Source: JAVBPP01 sp031549535
Lineage (GTDB): Bacteria > Bacillota > Clostridia > Oscillospirales > Acutalibacteraceae
Direction of reading: 5' to 3'
DNA: 39,733 nucleotides
NCBI GenBank assembly: GCA_031549535.1
Contig: JAVBPP010000091.1
Span: forward strand, 1-39,733
In this document: in pieces, positions 32,352 to 39,733 of the stretch
Layout of the letters: every line of letters begins with the position of its first letter
Position numbering within the stretch: the first letter of the stretch is position 1
Translations under genes and position numbers: made by a program
The notes under the pieces: model-generated
Told to the model about the DNA's origin: nothing
The model's database searches: none
The model's input: only the letters and a program-made list of their open reading frames with translations

Positions 32352-33599
32352 CTATCTCTTTCTCAACACATCGCGCTCGTACTCTTCCACCGTATCCAGC
32401 CACTGCTCGTGGGCAGGGACGTTGTTTTGGGCACAGAACTGTTCCCACACGGCCGGGAAGGGGTAGCATTTCAGCTCCTCCTGCATGGCTAAGAGTCGAG
32501 TAAAATTCCCCTCCTCCTGCCAGGCGCGCAGGGTTGCATGCGGCATCAGCAGGGCATAGAGCAGTGCCTTTTGCATGTTGCGCATGCCTGTGACCCAGGC
32601 GGCAATGCGGTTGATGCTGGCGTCGAAATAATCCAGGCCAATCATCACACGCTGCAGGGCACCGCAACGCACAATTTCTTTGGCAATCTCTTTCAGCTCC
32701 TCGTCAAACACCACCACATGGTCACTGTCCCAGCGCACGCCGCGCGTCACATGCAGCGCCACCTTTTCATGGAACAATAGCATGGAGGGCAGCTTATCCG
32801 AAACCACCTCGGTGGGGTGGAAATGGCCGCTATCCAGCAGGCACATCGCCTTACCCGCAGCGGCATAGTTCAGATAAAACTCGTGGGAACCCACGGTATA
32901 GGCCTCCACACCAATGCCGAAAAGCTTGCTCTCCAACGAATCCGCAAGGTAGCGTTTATCCTTGCTATCCGCTAAAACAGCATCCAGCGAATCCTTCAAG
33001 CGTGCCCGCGGCGCGAGGCGATCAGCGGGCACCTCCTTATACCCGTCGGGAATCCAAATATTATTCAGGCAGGTTTGGCCAAGCTCCCGGCCAAAATACT
33101 CACCCACATCGCGCATGGCCTTACAGTGTGCAATCCAAAATTCACGCACAGCCTGATCCGGGTGCGAAAGGGTCAGTCCATCCGCTGCCATGGGATGGGA
33201 GAACAGTGTGGGATTGATATCAAGCCCCAGCCCCCGCGCCTTGGCGAACTCCACCCAGGGCGCAAAATGCTCCGGACGCAGCTTGTCACGCGGAACCGCC
33301 TGCTCCGTCACGGCATAGATCGCATGCAGATTCAGTTTATGTTTGCCGGGGATTAGCGAGAGGGCGCAGTCAATATCTGCCATCAGCTCCCCTGCGTTGC
33401 GCGCTTTGCCCGGGTAATTGCCCGTGGCGGCGATACCGCCGGATAGCGCACCGTCCGCCCGCTCAAAGCCGGAGACATCGTCCCCCTGCCAGCAATGCAT
33501 GGAAATGCGCAGCTTTTGCAGCTCACGCAGGGCTGCGTCGCAATCCACCCCCAGAGCGGCGTATTGCTCCTGTGCATCCTTGTAGCAATTGTTTTCCAT
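32352..33599 (-). CDS. rhaA: L-rhamnose isomerase
   Basis: RhaA converts L-rhamnose to L-rhamnulose. The 415-residue length and motifs fit well: ISMHCWQGDDVSGFE (about 32-46), SGGIAATGNYPGKA, LNLHAIYA near 112, CLNNIWIPDGYKEVPADR, LDSGHFHPTEVVSDK (about 255-269) and RWDSDHVVVFDEEL near 287 with metal- and substrate-binding His/Asp. FDASINRIAAWVTGMRNMQKALL near 327 completes the signature. The C-terminal WLDTVEEYERDVLRKR is as in characterised enzymes. It is preceded by a GPH symporter gene and followed by a URO-D-like gene. No rhaB kinase, rhaD aldolase or rha regulator is in the operon, so either those lie elsewhere or the isomerase serves another sugar. Confidence 0.96.
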   Translation of the reverse strand: MENNCYKDAQEQYAALGVDCDAALRELQKLRISMHCWQGDDVSGFERADGALSGGIAATGNYPGKARNAGELMADIDCALSLIPGKHKLNLHAIYAVTEQAVPRDKLRPEHFAPWVEFAKARGLGLDINPTLFSHPMAADGLTLSHPDQAVREFWIAHCKAMRDVGEYFGRELGQTCLNNIWIPDGYKEVPADRLAPRARLKDSLDAVLADSKDKRYLADSLESKLFGIGVEAYTVGSHEFYLNYAAAGKAMCLLDSGHFHPTEVVSDKLPSMLLFHEKVALHVTRGVRWDSDHVVVFDEELKEIAKEIVRCGALQRVMIGLDYFDASINRIAAWVTGMRNMQKALLYALLMPHATLRAWQEEGNFTRLLAMQEELKCYPFPAVWEQFCAQNNVPAHEQWLDTVEEYERDVLRKR

Positions 33600-33623
33600 A
33601 GTCTTAACCCCTTCTTAAGTAGT

Positions 33624-35162
33624 TCATATTGTCGGCTCCGTTTCACCGGCTAGCTTCCCAATCCACATCTCGCCAAAAGGATGCCCGGCAATGGTTTCCA
33701 GCGTTTGAATTTCTTCCTGCGTTAATCCTGCGTCCCCTGTCTCATGCTTGCGGCGGATGGCCGCCTTCATCATCTCATGATCCGCCTTGGTCATCTTATA
33801 GCGGAAAATGCCGAAATAACTCAAGGTTAAAAACAACAGCGGCAGAAAAATAAACATCAGGCGCAGGCCGAATAGCGCCCGCCCGGTTTGGCTGGCGGCC
33901 TTGCTGCCCTGCCCTGTTTGAAAGCCGAATGCATCCAGCGCAAAGCCTACCATGGCGGACATCAACCCGGCGATTACCTTTTTGATGAAGGACGAAAATG
34001 TGGCAATGACACCCTCGCGGCGGCGGCCGGTAATCAGCTCATCCACATCGGAAATATCCGGCTGAATATTTGTCACCACAAAACCGGGGCCGGAATAACC
34101 AAAGTTGTAGCAGATTGCGGAAAGGAAGAGCAGGATGGTGACAGCCTTTGGGGACGTTTGCTCCGTAATAAACAGATTCAGCGCAACACCCAGGAGCATC
34201 ACGGGCGCGAGCAGCTTGCCGCAGAACTGCTTGCCATATTTGCGCACAAGCAGATAATTCAGCGGAAAGCCGGAGGCCTCCGCCACGCCGGAAACCGTGG
34301 TAATGAGGTTGAATTTATCCATCTGCTTTGCAACATAGAGCACAAAGTATTGGTCGGTGTTGCTGTAAAAGCCCAGCCCCATCATCTGCAGCAGGGAAAG
34401 GAAGAAATACTGACGAAACGCACGGTTGCGAAACACCTGGGTAAATTCACTCAAGGAGTAGCCCGCGTTCAGCGGCGGCACCGTATCCTTCAGGCTGCTT
34501 GGCTCCTTTGTGCCGAAAAAGCTGCCCAAAATCGGCAGGGTGAAAAAGACGCATAAAATACCGCCAAGCATCATAAATTTCCCACGCATGGTTTCATCCG
34601 GCGTTTCCATGCGGAAAAAGCCCAGAGAAAACGACACCAGCGAAAAGGATAAAATCATGCCGACGGAGTTAATGATATAGGAGATGGAGTTATACTGTGT
34701 GCGCTCAAAATAGCCCGGCGCAACCGTGGGCAACATGGCGGTATGCGGCACGGCGATGAGCGTCACTGCCGTGCGGTAGAGCATCATCGCGCCGATATAA
34801 TACAGCATGGTAAGCTGCTGATCCCCAAGCCCGGAAATGCCAAAGGAGTTCCAGAGCATGAAGTAGCCCAGCGCAAAGGGTAGCACACCCCAAAGAAAAT
34901 AGCGGCGGTGGCGACCAAAGCGGGAGCGGGTTCTATCCGTTGCAAGACCCATAACAGGTGTCAGAATCGCATCCCAAATGACCGGAATAAAATTCACAAG
35001 CCCCGCCTGCGAGGCGGAAAGCTTTTCCACTTCAGTGAGGTAGGTCAGGTAATACAAGCCGACTATGTAGCCCGCTCCGCCAAAGAGAATGTTCACCGCA
35101 TTGTAGCCGAACATGGGCTTGAGCGCTTCCCCCAGCGATTTGACCTCCTTGAAGTTACGTTT
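33624..35162 (-). CDS. MFS/GPH-family sugar:cation symporter
   Basis: This is a 512-residue, about twelve-helix transporter. GYNAVNILFGGAGYIVGLYYLTYLTEVEKLSA at the N-terminus, IPVIWDAILTPVMGLATDRTRSRFGRHRRYFLWG (about 60-93) with the GPH loop motif D-R-T-R-S-R-x-G, and a GRRREG loop near 375 identify the glycoside-pentoside-hexuronide family. A C-terminal cytosolic tail of about 60 residues follows the last helix. Candidate starts run from 35213 to 35162. I chose 35162 because the predicted promoter -10 overlaps the first ATG and because residues before MKRNFKEV are unlike the family. It probably imports the sugar used by RhaA, 24 bp downstream. Confidence 0.88.
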   Translation of the reverse strand, partial: KRNFKEVKSLGEALKPMFGYNAVNILFGGAGYIVGLYYLTYLTEVEKLSASQAGLVNFIPVIWDAILTPVMGLATDRTRSRFGRHRRYFLWGVLPFALGYFMLWNSFGISGLGDQQLTMLYYIGAMMLYRTAVTLIAVPHTAMLPTVAPGYFERTQYNSISYIINSVGMILSFSLVSFSLGFFRMETPDETMRGKFMMLGGILCVFFTLPILGSFFGTKEPSSLKDTVPPLNAGYSLSEFTQVFRNRAFRQYFFLSLLQMMGLGFYSNTDQYFVLYVAKQMDKFNLITTVSGVAEASGFPLNYLLVRKYGKQFCGKLLAPVMLLGVALNLFITEQTSPKAVTILLFLSAICYNFGYSGPGFVVTNIQPDISDVDELITGRRREGVIATFSSFIKKVIAGLMSAMVGFALDAFGFQTGQGSKAASQTGRALFGLRLMFIFLPLLFLTLSYFGIFRYKMTKADHEMMKAAIRRKHETGDAGLTQEEIQTLETIAGHPFGEMWIGKLAGETEPTI

Positions 35163-35211
35163 CATTTGCACCGCCATCCCCTCTTTGCACCCGCTTGTTG
35201 TCATTTCCTCC

Positions 35212-35240
35212 ATTCTACTTCATTTACCTTTATTTGTAAA
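35212..35240 (-). promoter_or_regulatory. Promoter of the GPH-rhaA operon
   Basis: On the minus strand TTTACA (35235-35240) and TAGAAT (35212-35217) are spaced 17 bp apart. RNA would start near 35205, which excludes the ATGs at 35213 and nearby as starts. I found no clear operator for a rhamnose regulator. Confidence 0.5.
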
Positions 35241-35266
35241 CGCCCTAAGTGAAACGATTTTTTTCA

Positions 35267-36076
35267 TTACGGTGAAAGCGCCTGCGCCATATGGCGAAAG
35301 CGCATCTGGTTGAGCAGCTCGCGTTCGGCTCGCCGATAAAAGCGTTCCACCCCGTCTGCAAGCCCCTCTGCCAGCTTCTGCTGATATTGCTGGGAGGTCA
35401 AGTTCCGCCTCTCCTGTTCATTCGTCAAGAATCCGCATTCAAACAGGCAGGAGGGGCTTTGAGCGCGTTTGATTACGCGGAAATAGTCATCCTCCAGCAC
35501 TTGGCGCGCCTTCGCCCCTGTGCGTTTGAGCACTGCCTTATGTAAGTTTTCCGCCAACAGGCCGCTTTGCGGATTTGCCTGGGGATTATAAAAGCATTCC
35601 ACGCCCTTGATTTCCGGCATCAGCGGCTCATCCATGGCGTTGATATGCAGGCAGATTAAGAGCATCACATCCACCTCGTTTCCGAAATCTGCTCGCTCGT
35701 TCAGCGGCAAAAAAATATCCGTATCCCGTGTCATACGTACGCGGAAATTCCGTTTTTCCAGCACCGATTTCAGCTTTTTGCAAATGGAAAGGGTGAGGTC
35801 TTTTTCGTAAATATCCTCATAGATGCAGCCCTCATCCTTTCCGCCATGGCCCGGGTCTAACACAATAAATAAGTCACGTGGCTGCAAAGGAGGTTCCTGC
35901 AGTTTTGTACTGCTCTGCTCCCAAATTTCCTGCGGATAAGTCCTATGCTGCTGCAGCGCGAGAATAGAATCGCTGTACCGCGACAAAACTATCAATGTCA
36001 GGAGGCTACAGCTGAGTAAAAATAAAATGCGCACCATATTTCCGCTACGCAAACCGCCCAAAAAGCCCCTTTTCAT
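35267..36076 (-). CDS. N-acetylmuramoyl-L-alanine amidase (Amidase_3 family)
   Basis: This zinc amidase cuts the bond between muramic acid and the stem peptide of peptidoglycan. It has 269 residues from Met 36076, preceded by GGGGAAGGGG. One membrane segment near residues 14-31 anchors it, so the catalytic domain (from about 68) faces the wall. Zinc and catalytic residues are visible: IVLDPGHGGKDEG (His77), YEKDL (Glu91), CLHINAMD (His144) and SCLFECGFLTN (Glu213). There are no cell-wall-binding repeats, so it resembles CwlD-type or sporulation-type amidases. CwlD-like action on spore cortex is possible but not shown. The upstream in-frame extension is unlikely to be translated. Confidence 0.93.
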   Translation of the reverse strand: MKRGFLGGLRSGNMVRILFLLSCSLLTLIVLSRYSDSILALQQHRTYPQEIWEQSSTKLQEPPLQPRDLFIVLDPGHGGKDEGCIYEDIYEKDLTLSICKKLKSVLEKRNFRVRMTRDTDIFLPLNERADFGNEVDVMLLICLHINAMDEPLMPEIKGVECFYNPQANPQSGLLAENLHKAVLKRTGAKARQVLEDDYFRVIKRAQSPSCLFECGFLTNEQERRNLTSQQYQQKLAEGLADGVERFYRRAERELLNQMRFRHMAQALSP

Positions 36077-36218
36077 ATCTGATTCCCCTTCCCCAATTTT
36101 AATATTATAATGCATTTGTGAAATAGATATGTATTCCTTGTAAAATATGGCGTAAGTATACTGTTTTGTGCGCATATTACGACAAATTTGCAAAAAATGT
36201 CAATATCTGTAAAAAGGC

Positions 36219-36247
36219 TTGAGAAAAAAAGATTGGCTTGCTATAAT
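36219..36247 (+). promoter_or_regulatory. Strong promoter of the alpha-L-fucosidase gene
   Basis: TTGAGA (36219-36224) and a perfect TATAAT (36242-36247) are spaced 17 bp apart, just ahead of an AGGAGG site. A GACA...TGTC dyad (36180-36200) lies upstream and could be an operator. Confidence 0.82.
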
Positions 36248-36271
36248 AGTAAAAAAACAGGAGGAACTACT

Positions 36272-37531
36272 ATGCCCAAATACGATATCCGCAAAACCCC
36301 CGGCGACACTTCCTGGTTCATGCAGGACCGCTTCGGCATGTTTATTCACTGGGGTCTTTATGCCCTGCCGGCCCGTCATGAATGGATTAAAAATATGGAA
36401 TGCATCCCTGAGGATGTATATGAGCGCTATTTTGAGCAGTTTAACCCCGACCTGTATGACCCGAAGGAGTGGGCACGTTACGCGAAGGAAACGGGCATGA
36501 AATACGCTGTGCTCACCACCAAGCATCACGAGGGCTTCTGCCTGTTTGATTCGGCTTATACAGAGTATAAAGCACCGAACACCAAGGCGGGGCGCGATTT
36601 GGTGCGGGAGTATGTGGATGCCTTCCGCGCCGAAGGGCTGAAGGTCGGCTTTTATTATTCGCTGATTGACTGGCATCATCCCGACTTCCCGATTGACGGC
36701 CTGCACCCGCGCCGGGATGATGACAACGTTGCGCAACTCAACGAGGGACGCGACATCAAAAAATACGCAGAATATATGCGCAATCAAGTGCGTGAGCTGC
36801 TGACGAATTACGGAAAAATTGACATTCTCTGGTTTGACTTCTCTTACTCCGGGCATGAGTATAAGGGCATGTACGGCAAGGGGAAGGATGAATGGGAGGC
36901 TGAAACTCTGCTTGGCCTGGCCCGCAGCCTGCAACCGGATATTATCATAGACAACCGTACGGAAATTGATCAGGACCTTTGGACACCGGAGCAATATCAA
37001 CCCACCGAATGGGTGCGGGATGAAAACGGCGAACGCGTTGTTTGGGAGGCCTGCCAGACCTTTTCCGGCTCTTGGGGCTATCACAGGGATGAGACCAGTT
37101 GGAAGAGCCATGAGCTGTTGGTGCGTATGCTGATTAACACAGTGGCCTGCGGCGGCAACCTGCTGCTCAATGTGGGACCAACGGCACGCGGCTATTTTGA
37201 CCACCGCGCCATAGATGCGCTCCAGGGCATGGGCGGCTGGATGAAGTATAACGCCCGCAGCATTTATGGCTGCACGCAGTCCGAGTTTAGCGCTCCGGCT
37301 GATGTACGTTATACGCAAAAAGAGGATGACAGCGCCCTGTACGCCCATATTTACGCCTATCCCTTCGGCGTGCTGCGCCTGCCCGGCCTCGCCGGCAAGG
37401 TGTCCTACACGCAGTTTTTGCACGATGGCTCTGAGCTGAAAACCTCGGAAGAGAATGGCGATTTGCTGGTGCATTTGCCTGCCATCAGCCCGAATCAAAT
37501 CATTCCTGTGGTCGAATTGATTTTAAAGTAA
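36272..37531 (+). CDS. Alpha-L-fucosidase, GH29
   Basis: This enzyme releases L-fucose from glycans with retention. It has 419 residues from Met 36272, supported by CAGGAGGA. The TIM barrel is seen in MFIHWGLYALPARHEWI (about 16-32), KYAVLTTKHHEGFCLFDS (about 75-92) and GFYYSLIDWHHP (about 124-135). The nucleophile Asp189 is in DILWFDFSYSG, the place of the catalytic carboxylate in GH29, and LLLNVGPTARGYF near 292 is conserved. No signal peptide is visible, so hydrolysis is cytosolic. That requires import of a fucosylated oligosaccharide. The C-terminal beta-domain is short. It is followed 39 bp later by the membrane HExxH gene, with no terminator between. Confidence 0.93.
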   Translation: MPKYDIRKTPGDTSWFMQDRFGMFIHWGLYALPARHEWIKNMECIPEDVYERYFEQFNPDLYDPKEWARYAKETGMKYAVLTTKHHEGFCLFDSAYTEYKAPNTKAGRDLVREYVDAFRAEGLKVGFYYSLIDWHHPDFPIDGLHPRRDDDNVAQLNEGRDIKKYAEYMRNQVRELLTNYGKIDILWFDFSYSGHEYKGMYGKGKDEWEAETLLGLARSLQPDIIIDNRTEIDQDLWTPEQYQPTEWVRDENGERVVWEACQTFSGSWGYHRDETSWKSHELLVRMLINTVACGGNLLLNVGPTARGYFDHRAIDALQGMGGWMKYNARSIYGCTQSEFSAPADVRYTQKEDDSALYAHIYAYPFGVLRLPGLAGKVSYTQFLHDGSELKTSEENGDLLVHLPAISPNQIIPVVELILK

Positions 37532-37570
37532 ACAGCAATTGATTTTACGGAAAGGGGGCGCGTTTATCGG

Positions 37571-38650
37571 ATGAAAACAAGGAATACCTGGAATCAAGCC
37601 ACCTACCTTGGCACAACGGCATTTTGGTTTATTTTGGTGCTGGTGTGGTATTTGCGGATTTTTATCGACCGATTCGCAGTCCCCTTCACCGGGGAACGCT
37701 TGAGTGTGCGTTCCTCCCGCTGGCTGTTCTTTTTTTTGATGCTTATTTTGGTTACACTGGGCTATCTGCTTACCTTCCGTAAACACCGCAACGCTCTGTC
37801 GCTTACGGTAAACATTCTGTTCCCCTTAGAAGTGTATCTGTTGTGCATTTATCTGGTATACCGCCCCGCCATTGTTTGGGTGTGCCTAGGAATATTTGGG
37901 CTTTTGTTGCCGCTGTATTTATATCTTATCTGGAGCTATCACCCCAAGCGCAGGGTGGATAAAACCAAGCTGCTGCTGCAAAAGACACAGCGTTCCCTGC
38001 ATGGGGCGCACGTTCTGGCGGGCGTTTGCCTCAGCGTGCTCGTTGCAATGCTGGTGCTCAGCAAGTTGTTCGGCGTCTCCCTGATGCAAAGCAGCACAAA
38101 GGCTGTTGCCGGGTCATCGCAGGGTGTGAACACCATCAGTGTTCATATGCAGGAGCTGTTGAAGCTGCAGGAGTCGGAATGGACAAAGCTGAGCATGAAT
38201 GAAAAGGCGGATGTCATGCAAACCGTCTGTAATATTGAAGCAGATTACCTCGGCCTGCCGCGCTCACTGCCTGTCTCCCTGAATTTCTTGGGGAATGCCA
38301 CAAACGGAGAGTTCAGCGAAAAGGATCAAAAGATTTCCTTGAGCATTGAGATGATGACGGACGCCAAACCGGATAAATGCTTGGAAACCACGCTGCACGA
38401 GGTATACCACTACTATCAGTGGTGCTTAGTGCAAAGCTATCAGCAAACAAGCGAGGAGTACCGAAATCTGCAGCTGTTCAGCGACGTTGCAAAGTATGAG
38501 GAAAACTTTGAGAATCCCCGCGACGGAAACGAGGATTTTGACAGCTACTACGCCCAGGCCATTGAGGTAAACGCGCGAAAATACGCCTCGGACGGCGTTG
38601 CGGACTACTACCGCAGGCTGGATGAACATATACACAGTGTGGATGAATGA
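37571..38650 (+). CDS. Membrane protein with HExxH motif, putative zinc peptidase
   Basis: I do not recognise this 359-residue protein. The first ~180 residues hold about five hydrophobic segments (near 13-33, 50-67, 75-97, 100-120 and 148-168). The C-terminal ~190 residues are soluble. They carry LHEVYHYYQ, an HExxH motif at His276-His280 preceded by CLETT, and a later YYAQAIEVNARKYA with an acidic Glu that could be a third zinc ligand. This order is typical of small metallopeptidases but matches no family I can name. It may be read with the fucosidase. Catalysis is inferred from the motif only. Confidence 0.6.
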   Translation: MKTRNTWNQATYLGTTAFWFILVLVWYLRIFIDRFAVPFTGERLSVRSSRWLFFFLMLILVTLGYLLTFRKHRNALSLTVNILFPLEVYLLCIYLVYRPAIVWVCLGIFGLLLPLYLYLIWSYHPKRRVDKTKLLLQKTQRSLHGAHVLAGVCLSVLVAMLVLSKLFGVSLMQSSTKAVAGSSQGVNTISVHMQELLKLQESEWTKLSMNEKADVMQTVCNIEADYLGLPRSLPVSLNFLGNATNGEFSEKDQKISLSIEMMTDAKPDKCLETTLHEVYHYYQWCLVQSYQQTSEEYRNLQLFSDVAKYEENFENPRDGNEDFDSYYAQAIEVNARKYASDGVADYYRRLDEHIHSVDE

Positions 38651-38713
38651 TAGAAAGCGCCTGCTTGCGGTGTTCGGTTGCCTTTGTGCAAAATAGATAA
38701 CTATATGTAAAAA

Positions 38714-38752
38714 ACGGGCTGAAATTCCTATTTCGGCTCGCTTTCTTTTTTA
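38714..38752 (+). terminator. Terminator after the HExxH gene
   Basis: CGGGCTGAAAT and ATTTCGGCTCG form a stem with a short TCCT loop and one G-T pair, followed by CTTTCTTTTTT. It marks the end of the fucosidase/HExxH unit. Confidence 0.75.
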
Positions 38753-38762
38753 GCGCTTGTCC

Positions 38763-38791
38763 TTGCGGGGGAAGGTAAAAAATGATATACT
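38763..38791 (+). promoter_or_regulatory. purC promoter
   Basis: TTGCGG (38763-38768) and TATACT (38786-38791) are spaced 17 bp apart. There is no purine riboswitch or visible PurR box in the short gap before the gene. Confidence 0.55.
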
Positions 38792-38824
38792 AAATGTATT
38801 CTTTTGTTAAGGAGATTGGCTGTT

Positions 38825-39502
38825 ATGAAACATGTATACGAAGGCAAAACAAAAACAGTTTATGAGTTGGAGGACGGCAACTATCTGCTGAAATTCAAGG
38901 ACGATGTAACCGGAGAAAACGGTGTTTTTGACCCGGGCGCCAACACAGTCGGTCTTTCTATTGAAGGCATGGGCAAGGGCGGGCTGCGCCTAACGGACTT
39001 CTTTTTCAAGAAGATACAGCAAGCCGGTATCCCAACGCACTATGTCTCTTGCGACCTTGACGAGGCCACCATGGTGGTAAAACCCGCGAAGATGTTCGGC
39101 AAGGGGCTGGAGGTCATCTGCCGTTTCCGCGCCGTGGGCAGCTTTATGCGCCGCTACGGCATGTACGCCACCGAGGGCCAGCCGCTGGACGCCTTTGTGG
39201 AAGTTACGCTCAAGGATGACGACCGCCAGGATCCTCCCATTTCCAAGGACGCGCTGGATATGCTCGGCCTGCTCACTGCACAGGAATATGAGACCCTCAA
39301 GGTGCTCACCCAAAACATCTCCCGCATCGTCAAGGACGAGCTTGCGAAAAAGGGCATGGAGCTCTATGATATTAAGCTGGAGTTTGGCCGCGTAAACGGC
39401 GAGGTGACGCTGATAGACGAAATTTCCGGCGGCAATATGCGCGTGTATAAGGATGGCAAAATTGTGGAACCGCTGGAATTGGTGCAACTGATGCTGGCGT
39501 AA
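38825..39502 (+). CDS. purC: Phosphoribosylaminoimidazole-succinocarboxamide (SAICAR) synthase
   Basis: PurC joins CAIR with aspartate using ATP to make SAICAR in purine synthesis. The 225 residues (from ATG 38825 with AAGGAG) start with VYEGKTKTVYELEDGNYLLKFKDDVTG, the family signature for ATP binding. ICRFRAVGSFMRRYG (about 99) and LYDIKLEFGRVNGEVTLIDEISGGNMRVYKDG near the end are also typical. It is slightly short of the usual 235-240 residues but looks intact. No other pur genes flank it in the window; those downstream would lie beyond the IS-like end. Confidence 0.95.
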   Translation: MKHVYEGKTKTVYELEDGNYLLKFKDDVTGENGVFDPGANTVGLSIEGMGKGGLRLTDFFFKKIQQAGIPTHYVSCDLDEATMVVKPAKMFGKGLEVICRFRAVGSFMRRYGMYATEGQPLDAFVEVTLKDDDRQDPPISKDALDMLGLLTAQEYETLKVLTQNISRIVKDELAKKGMELYDIKLEFGRVNGEVTLIDEISGGNMRVYKDGKIVEPLELVQLMLA

Positions 39503-39528
39503 CCCTATTCTCGTATTTAGTTGAATAA

Positions 39529-39577
39529 AAAAGCAGGCCGATAATCATGATATATGCGATTATCGGCCTGCTTCTTT
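39529..39577 (+). terminator. purC terminator
   Basis: GCAGGCCGATAATC (39533-39546) pairs perfectly with GATTATCGGCCTGC (39558-39571), preceded by A-rich and followed by TTCTTT sequence. It gives a strong, largely bidirectional hairpin that ends purC transcription before the IS-like sequence. Confidence 0.88.
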
Positions 39578-39592
39578 GCTGCGATCTTATAC

Positions 39593-39733
39593 ATCTCCAT
39601 TAGAATAAAGTGTACCCCGTGTCAAGGACAACATGGGTTTTTGCTCTTCCAAAATCAAAGGATATCAGCTATAGTAAAAGGGCTTTACCATTACGCAGGA
39701 TAGTGCAACGCTGAGGAGCGACATGAGCGGCGT
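39593..39733 (+). mobile_element. IS-like end, right copy of the 131-bp inverted repeat
   Basis: Identical (inverted) to bases 1-131 over 131 bp, then 10 more bases. TGTACCCCGTGTCAAGGACA at 39611-39630 looks like an IS3/IS150-type terminal repeat. GAGGAG at 39713-39718 and ATG at 39723-39725 suggest the first ORF of the element begins just where the window stops (only three codons are visible). The element reads outward on the plus strand, as the left copy does on the minus strand. Confidence 0.6.

Noticed and set aside
36200..37498. 432-residue open frame antisense to the fucosidase gene
   Set aside because: It is a shadow of the GC-rich GH29 gene; the plus strand has clear catalytic motifs, a promoter and a ribosome binding site.

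Overview
The window looks like chromosomal DNA of a Gram-positive, anaerobic, gut-type member of the Clostridia (Bacillota; an Oscillospiraceae/Ruminococcaceae-like organism is my best guess, from gene content and style only). Evidence: a tRNA-Phe-type T-box leader before pheST, strong AGGAGG-type ribosome binding sites with some GTG/TTG starts, a Bacillus-type RqcH with its DR motif, a trio of glycerol-3-phosphate-dehydrogenase-like flavoprotein genes with DUF1667, and many small glycan-use clusters. Base composition is moderately GC rich, apart from the S41-peptidase-like gene at 7348-8649, which is visibly AT richer.

Layout. 1-131: one copy of a 131-bp sequence repeated in perfect inverted orientation at the far right end (39593-39723). 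It resembles the upstream end of an insertion sequence, so the window is probably a contig that breaks in two IS copies. 153-1837 (-): ABC exporter. 1956-3514 (+): URO-D-family methyltransferase-like protein and a small unknown protein. 3603-7327 (+): T-box leader, pheS, pheT. 7348-8649 (+): S41-like protein. 8655-12232 (+): promoter, a 110-bp palindrome, then an operon of a DUF1858 protein, trmK, a Nif3-like protein and rqcH. 12229-16158 (-): sugar cluster of GH4, GPH-type symporter and GH172, with a cre-like operator at its promoter. 16231-17469 (-): homocysteine S-methyltransferase. About 17497-17655: a long palindromic element. 17658-20162 (-): CopA copper ATPase with a CopZ-like domain fused in frame at its C-terminus. 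20374-23514 (-): secreted protein with about ten Big_2 Ig-like repeats. 23809-24279 (+): yajC. 24386-27469 (-): GlpA-like, FAD oxidoreductase and DUF1667 trio. 27685-28953 (+): aminotransferase. 29038-35162 (-): operon-like run of GPH symporter, rhaA, URO-D-like protein, GxGYxYP protein and inorganic pyrophosphatase. 35267-36076 (-): cell-wall amidase. 36272-38650 (+): GH29 alpha-L-fucosidase and a membrane HExxH protein. 38825-39502 (+): purC.

Together, housekeeping genes (pheST, trmK, rqcH, yajC, ppa, purC) are interleaved with loci for deoxysugars and galactosides/uronides (fucosidase, rhamnose isomerase, GH4, GH172, two GPH symporters), as expected of a glycan-scavenging gut bacterium. 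The items most worth following are the CopA-CopZ fusion, which keeps a complete internal ribosome binding site and start codon; the two long palindromic intergenic elements; the rhaA operon that lacks the usual kinase and aldolase; and the IS-like ends. I saw no tRNA, rRNA, CRISPR array, phage module or recognisable defence system.
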